Assembly (NCBI GenBank): GCA_004802705.1
Contig: SGPL01000068.1
Span: 1-64,000, forward strand
DNA length: 64,000 bases
Reading direction: 5' to 3'
From: Bondarzewia mesenterica
Taxonomy: Eukaryota; Basidiomycota; Agaricomycetes; Russulales; Bondarzewiaceae
Position numbers and translations under genes: made by a program. This document shows positions 59,038-64,000 of this stretch, one piece after another. The notes under the pieces are model-generated. The model was not told the origin of the DNA and made no database searches. It saw only the letters and a list, made by a program, of their open reading frames with translations. The number at the start of each line of letters is the position of its first letter. Position 1 is the first letter of the stretch.

Positions 59038-60740
59038 TTGTGCGGTATGTACTTCTGAGTGCAAAAATCAAAGTAATAGATAGCAGACGGTAGAATGCGG
59101 CTGAAATATTGATGGCGCCAAGGCAGGTAGAGAGAAGGAGGGATCCAGCCTGGAAGTCTGACGAGAGTGAAAACGAAATGTGGAGACTGAACAGCGAAAG
59201 AACGATTGGATGATCTACGGTGGGCAGAAAGCTGGCTGCTGGCACCACGCGTTGATCAGTAGTAAAGAACGACGATCCGATAGACGAGGGACGAGGGAAG
59301 ACTAGTAGGAGGCAAGTCAGACGATTGAACGCAACTTGTCAACGGTTCATGCACATGCCCGAGAGAGAACGATGCGATGAATCCTGTACCTGTGGAACGG
59401 ATCTGTGAAAGGAGCTAGATATACAGCACTTGTAATTTGAACCCCAGAATGAAAGCCAGGGCAGATGTGTGGCACGGAGTAGGAAATGCAGCCGATATCG
59501 ATATCAATATGTCAAGTTGTCGTCGTGCTGGCAACGCCTCAACTGAGACAAAAGTCCGGAAGTTGTTACGGCCCATGACAGCACAAGGGAAAGACGACTG
59601 GAAAAAATCAGTCCAGCATATGGAGGTGGAGAACCACAAATCTCGACACCAATCAAAGTGAGCTGAGCTCGAACACCCAAGCAAGCCGGCACTTGGACTT
59701 CGAGTCGAAACGCGGAAGAGACGACCTTTCTGACGACCGAAAGTCAGAAGGAAAGTCTCATGAGGCTGGCGAATATTCTCAGGAAAATGGAGGAAACAAA
59801 AATAAGTAGTACCTACGTATGTTGTCGGTTCTCATCGCGATCAGTGAGCTTGAAACTTGTGCGCCAGAATGCATGAGGGTGCATGTCATGTCATGTCATG
59901 ACTAAGCATTTATAAGAGGACGTTCTTGTTCTTATCTCCCATCTCACCCAACGAGCCTCAGTGGCCCACTTGTACACTAGTGACCGACGTATCTTCAGAG
60001 TCATTTTGGACAAGCCGGCCATAGAAGGATCTTTTCATATATATCACTTTTTCATTTCAGGCCGCCACACAGAAGTAGACGGTGCGTTGTTTCATTCTTC
60101 GTTTCGTCTGGCAGAGATGTTCTAGTAAAAGGGTTGATCCTGCCTACCTTCTACATACACTCGTAAAGGGGTTCTGAGCCCTTAAACATGTTCGTTAACC
60201 AATGCGCTATGCTCGAGCTTTCCGTGGCGCATCGTAAGGCCGGACAGACATTCATTCAGCTCTACACGCTGGGCTCTCTTCATGGCTCGTGTCGCTACAA
60301 GGCTCAAGGCGCGCGAGCAAAGGCCGAGTCTACAACGGGGGCGCTGCCCCTCCCGCGTTTAGCTGAGCCCGCACAGACACATGGGAGTTTGCTCCCTTGT
60401 CTGCGCTGTGCGGGTGGTCAACAGTGTGGTTTTTCTTTCTTCAGACGCGTTCATTTTCTGTCTTTTCTGTAAAAGGAAGGCAAATGCATGGTACAAAAGC
60501 GTCTCTGCTTGAGTCATATGCAAAGACGTGTGGTTACGTGCGTACAACTGTAGGCACAGGGTCTCTTACTGCGCTGGCGTGTGTGGTCCTGGTGGGCAGG
60601 GAGAGGAGATCATATGCATACTCGGGCATTTGTCCGATCTGAGCCATCTTTATTAAATCAAGCTAATGTGCTTCAATCATGCTGACAATCGTGATTTTCG
60701 TGTTCTGCTCATGCAGGTACAGCATACTGCGCCGTTCAAC
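59038..60740. other. Large divergent intergenic region
   Basis: About 1.7 kb. It contains short tandem GTCAT units near 59885-59900, a TTTATAAGAG box near 59908, and a stem-forming GC-rich block at about 60330-60415. No protein-coding gene is supported. Confidence 0.5.
60368..60414. other. Long imperfect hairpin
   Basis: CCCGCACAG at 60368-60376 pairs perfectly with CTGTGCGGG at 60406-60414; inside, GGGAG pairs with CTCCC around a TTTG loop. It could be a structured leader of the J-domain gene mRNA or a small RNA element. I recognise no known RNA family. Confidence 0.4.
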
Positions 60741-62263
60741 ATGATTCCCCCACTTCTTAGCCTCGCGATCTGGTCATACGTGCTCGACATAATTACGAAC
60801 ATCATCCTCCGCTTCGTCCGCCCGTATCTTGGACCTAAAACAGTCTGGCACTATCGCCTTGTTTTTTCGCTCGTCCTCTTCCTATACATCATTTGGAACC
60901 TCGTCGAAGCGATGACCAGCACACCACCCAGCTACTACCAATTGCTTGACGTTCCACCAAATGTCGACGGCCAAGGGCTGAAATTGGCTTTCCGACGTTT
61001 CGCGAAACGAAGCCATCCCGATCGAGTGGGCGACGGTGGAACTGCACTTTTTGTGGAAGTCAGAGAAGGCTATGAGGCGTTGATGGATCCAGTGAAGAGG
61101 TGGGCCTATGACAGATTTGGCCCGAAGGTGCTGCAATGCATTCATTGTAAAACTCCGGATGATTTTCTCGAAGAGGGACTGGTATCCATGATGGGATTCC
61201 ATACCTTCTGTGCTATGGGTTTGATCTTCTTTTCCGTTATCGGAAAGACCAATGGCGTCTCATATGTGGGTCCTTGGCTCGCATGTACTTTTCTGCATAT
61301 CTAACTCGTGATCATATCAGTGGAGGTATCTCCTTTACTTCGCCTTGGCTGCAACCGACCTGGCATTGGTCTTCAGCCCCTCGCCATCAGATGTTACATT
61401 CAACCATTACGGGAGACACATTCTCACTTATCTCTTTCCTTCACTTGTCTCGTTTCAGTACGTCAGATTCTTACATCAGGTAATTTCTTGTTCTTGTTCT
61501 GTGCCACTTTCGTTTCTGATATTTATATCCCTTCAGGCGTTCTTGTACGTCTGTTTTGGAGTGACGCGTATCGCGCCCGTGCTCATCCCTGGCATCGTGC
61601 CACCTAAATTAAACTCTACTGTGACTGCGAATACGATTGTGAACCTGAGCGAGAAAGTCAAATCGATCGACAAAGAACGTTCGTCCCTTTCCTTTTTCCC
61701 ATCTTGTTTTCTCAGAGTCTCATCGAATGCGTATTTAGTATTCACATTAATTCAATCCGAGATGTCCAGCATTCGCCCACAGCTCGATCCATCACGCACT
61801 GGATCAAGTTCCTCTTCCGATTTTTTTTTTCCGGCGAACTGCCTCGCGTGGCTCTGGAGCATTTGGGGCGCAGCCAGATGAACAGACGATCGACTTGCTG
61901 ACCCAGGAGATGGAGAATATGATGGTTGAAGGCCGACTGAGGAAAGAGGGCGGGTTGATCGCGTCTGAACGCGACAGGGCCGTGCGGAGTGGCCGCTTAT
62001 CAGGCATCAAACCACCACCACGGAAGCGCGCCACAGCCTATTCGAATACTTACCAGTCGGCCACATCGAGATCAGGAGTCGTTGAAGTTATCGATGTGGA
62101 TGCGGAAGAGGTGTCGTTAGTGTCACCTGCGATGGGTGGGCTTTCAGCGCCGTCTGTGAATGTCAGACATGGGGCTTCCGGTGAGAGGTTAAACCAAATG
62201 TGGTTACCCAGGAGCACAATGGCTGCATCGGAGTATGTGCGCGAGAGGTCATACAGCTATTGA
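60741..62263 (+). CDS. Membrane-anchored J-domain protein, homopolymer frameshift
   Basis: Hsp70 co-chaperone of the ER or another endomembrane. ATG 60741 opens with hydrophobic helices (IPPLLSLAIWSYVLDIITNI, LVFSLVLFLYIIWNLVEAM). The J domain is SYYQLLDVPPNVDGQGLKLA, then RRFAKRSHPDRVG with the HPD tripeptide, and ALMDPVKRWAYDRFG. Further helices follow (FHTFCAMGLIFFSVIG, YLLYFALAATDLALVF, LYVCFGVTRIAPVLI). After NLSEKVKSIDKE an exon with SNAYLVFTLIQSEMSSIRPQ reaches ten T's at 61821-61830. The frame then runs to a stop at 61881, whereas the frame leading to QPDEQTIDLLTQEMENMMVE and the end (YVRERSYSY, TGA 62261) is offset by one base; nine T's would join them. Probably a sequencing error in a real gene. 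Confidence 0.82.
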
Positions 62264-62282
62264 AGGGGTTTACCATCTGTTT

Positions 62283-62350
62283 CGTCTGTCCGTCCGTCTG
62301 TTCCGGCCGTCCGTCCGTCCGTTTCTTTGTCTGTCCGTTCGTCCGTGTCT
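62283..62350. repeat. (GTCC/GTCT)n pyrimidine-rich repeat
   Basis: Degenerate tandem GTCC, GTCT and GTTC units just after the J-domain gene stop, probably in its 3' UTR. Confidence 0.7.
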
Positions 62351-62855
62351 ATGCGTTTTCTCTACTCATCTCGGTATCTCGTCAAGGATGGTGTTTATAT
62401 TTTGGAACCCTTTGCTGCTACATCCTGTAGATCATTGTCTCATCTTTTTTGCATAGATATCTTTTCCTTTTGGTGCGTTTCTGTTGCACTAGCCTGTCTG
62501 TATCTCTCAGTCTGTCTCAGCACATTCGTATATTGTATTTTATATCCTCATTTTCATTATTAGCCTTCCTCTTACCATACCTCAATCATCAATTCCGTGG
62601 TCTCTCTTGGGTCTCTCTCAGTATGTATCTACGTCCAGATGGACGTAATTTAAGTGTATGGAGGATACTGATAACTCAAATTTGGGATATGTAAATTCTG
62701 GAGAATAATATATAATTAATATATAATTCTTTGACCAGTCAAGATCACGCGAATTCTTACACGTAACACATTGCACAACTCTGGACGGGACTGTAGCATC
62801 GTTAATCCTCGTTAATCCCTCTTTTGTGTTCAAACTTGAGCCCGAGTCTCTCGGT

Positions 62856-64000
62856 ATGGTGCTGCTACGGTTATTACTCGTCTTGCTGGCGACGTTCACT
62901 ATCACAGTATCGGGCTCGTCGCATGACGGGATGAAGATTGCGAATCGGACTATTGAGCGGGTGAGTCTCCCTTCTGAAGAGGATTTGGTGGGATCATTCG
63001 CTCGTGGATAGACGCGTTTGACGTGATATGAGCGAGGAAGTATGAAAGGCGAGAAAAGCGCTGGCGTTGACTTCTGACACTGGTGAGTATGCTCGGTTGT
63101 GCTAACATCTTCTGCAGACAGTACAATTGCGCACGCATTCACTGTACGCGCCCTACATCGATCAAGACCTTCAAAACCGGTAAGTGTTGCTTTTTGGCAT
63201 TCATCTTTCCACTGCGTTGGGCAAAATTTGTGACGGCTGATGGTCGCTGCGACTGTCAATTAGATGGTGGGACTTCGGCGCCGATGCCTACGTGGTAAGT
63301 CCTCTGCCGTCCTGACACTCTGGGACTGTATTCTTACGGGAACTTGAAACCTACAGAACACTAACAAGCACGTCCGACTGACCCGTAACCGCCCATCACT
63401 GATGGTATTCCACTTTAGTCTACCATTCTGTTCTCCTACTAACGCGAAGGACATGTAGGGTTGGCTCTGGTCTCGACTCCCAATAACTGCCACCAATTTC
63501 ATCATGGAGGTGGAATTCAAGGTGCGCTCGATCTCGCAGATGTCCACAACAACACGCGGCCACTCTTCGCATTGGCTGACAAGTTTCACATTGGACGCCC
63601 CCGACAGATTGCAGGCGACTCATCCCATCTCTTCGGAGACGGGCTCGCTATCTGGTTTACGAAAGGCCGGGCAGAGCCCGGACCTGTATTTGGGAGTATT
63701 GGTGCGTAGTTGACTGCGTTGAGTAGTCTATCAACCAAAGCGCTCATGCTCGAATGACACGTGAACAGATAAATTCGAGGGTTTGGGTGTTTTCCTTGAT
63801 ACGTGAGCCGTTTCCCCTCTTTCGTATTGTGCGCATATTCGACTGCGTGCTGTTTCTCCGTGTTGATATATAGGTATGCGAACGCGCGGCACGGGTATTC
63901 ATTCCCGCGTGTCGTCGCGATGTTGGGCGACGGTCAGACCAGCTATGACCAGGCGAATGATGGCGATGGTACTAAGATTGGGGCTTGCTCTGTGAATTTT
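62856..64000 (+). CDS. L-type (legume-like) lectin, ER-Golgi cargo receptor, 5' part
   Basis: Mannose-binding cargo receptor of the ERGIC-53/VIP36/Emp46-47 family; cut by the window end. ATG 62856 starts a signal peptide (VLLRLLLVLLATFTITVSG). Short exons give TVQLRTHSLYAPYIDQDLQN, RWWDFGADAYV (sugar-site Asp region), NTNKHVRLTRNRPS, GWLWSRLPITATNFIMEVEF, DSSHLFGDGLAIWFTKGRAE, PGPVFGSI, DKFEGLGVFLDT and YANARHGYSFPRVVAMLGDG. The last block reaches DGDGTKIGACSVNF at the edge. These match the carbohydrate-recognition domain in order, including the ligand-site NARHGY region. The membrane helix and tail lie beyond the window. Confidence 0.93.

Noticed and set aside
62618..63259. 213-codon open frame on the minus strand
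   Set aside because: It overlaps the clearly coding first exons and promoter of the L-type lectin gene and has no recognisable domain; a shadow frame.
1..64000. CRISPR arrays, bacterial operons, ribosome binding sites
   Set aside because: The sequence is eukaryotic with spliced genes; no spaced direct-repeat arrays were seen.

Overview
The window is nuclear DNA from a filamentous basidiomycete, most likely an Agaricomycete. Genes are split by many 50-70 base GT-AG introns, neighbours lie on either strand without operons, and several families are typical of mushrooms: a DUF6533-type seven-helix membrane protein, an expanded AIG1-like GTPase, a multi-copy cytochrome P450 and a GH71 alpha-1,3-glucanase. 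Gene models below were assembled by hand from reading frames and splice signals. Coordinates give the coding span including introns.

Layout. 1-8.4 kb: two inverted cytochrome P450 copies; the left one is truncated by the window edge and frameshifted. They enclose a P-loop GTPase that also carries a frameshift. 8.4-13.9 kb: gene-poor, with two decayed or mis-sequenced membrane-protein genes and an ambiguous base. 13.9-20 kb: tRNA-Gly, the tRNA ribosyl-phosphate transferase RIT1, an unrecognised membrane protein with a homopolymer frameshift, an intron-containing tRNA-Glu and a secreted exo-polygalacturonase. 20-24.3 kb: a DUF6533 membrane protein bracketed by two decayed copies of one sequence. 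24.8-31.6 kb: two paralogous single-pass membrane proteins flanking cytosolic asparaginyl-tRNA synthetase. 32-42 kb: DPH5, an F-box/leucine-rich protein, LSM4, an ERV2-type sulfhydryl oxidase, a GH71 glucanase and tRNA-Thr. 42-47 kb: lineage-specific unrecognised genes. 47-57 kb: a KEN-box-rich nuclear protein, ketopantoate hydroxymethyltransferase, KRI1 and a leucine-rich membrane protein. 57.6-64 kb: a TMEM198/DUF4203-like membrane protein, a membrane J-domain protein and the 5' part of an L-type lectin cargo receptor.

Two themes stand out. First, housekeeping genes for translation and RNA (RIT1, AsnRS, DPH5, LSM4, KRI1, three tRNAs) alternate with fast-evolving accessory blocks made of duplicated and broken genes. 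Second, at least five otherwise convincing coding frames are interrupted by a single-base shift, two of them in homopolymer runs, and one more by a single stop codon. Either the assembly has indel errors or several genes are decaying; read data would decide. I found no clearly new multi-gene system. The best leads are the sharp identity step between the inverted P450 copies, the multiple KEN degrons in one protein, a long motif shared by three intergenic sites, and the unrecognised gene at 43.6-45.3 kb.
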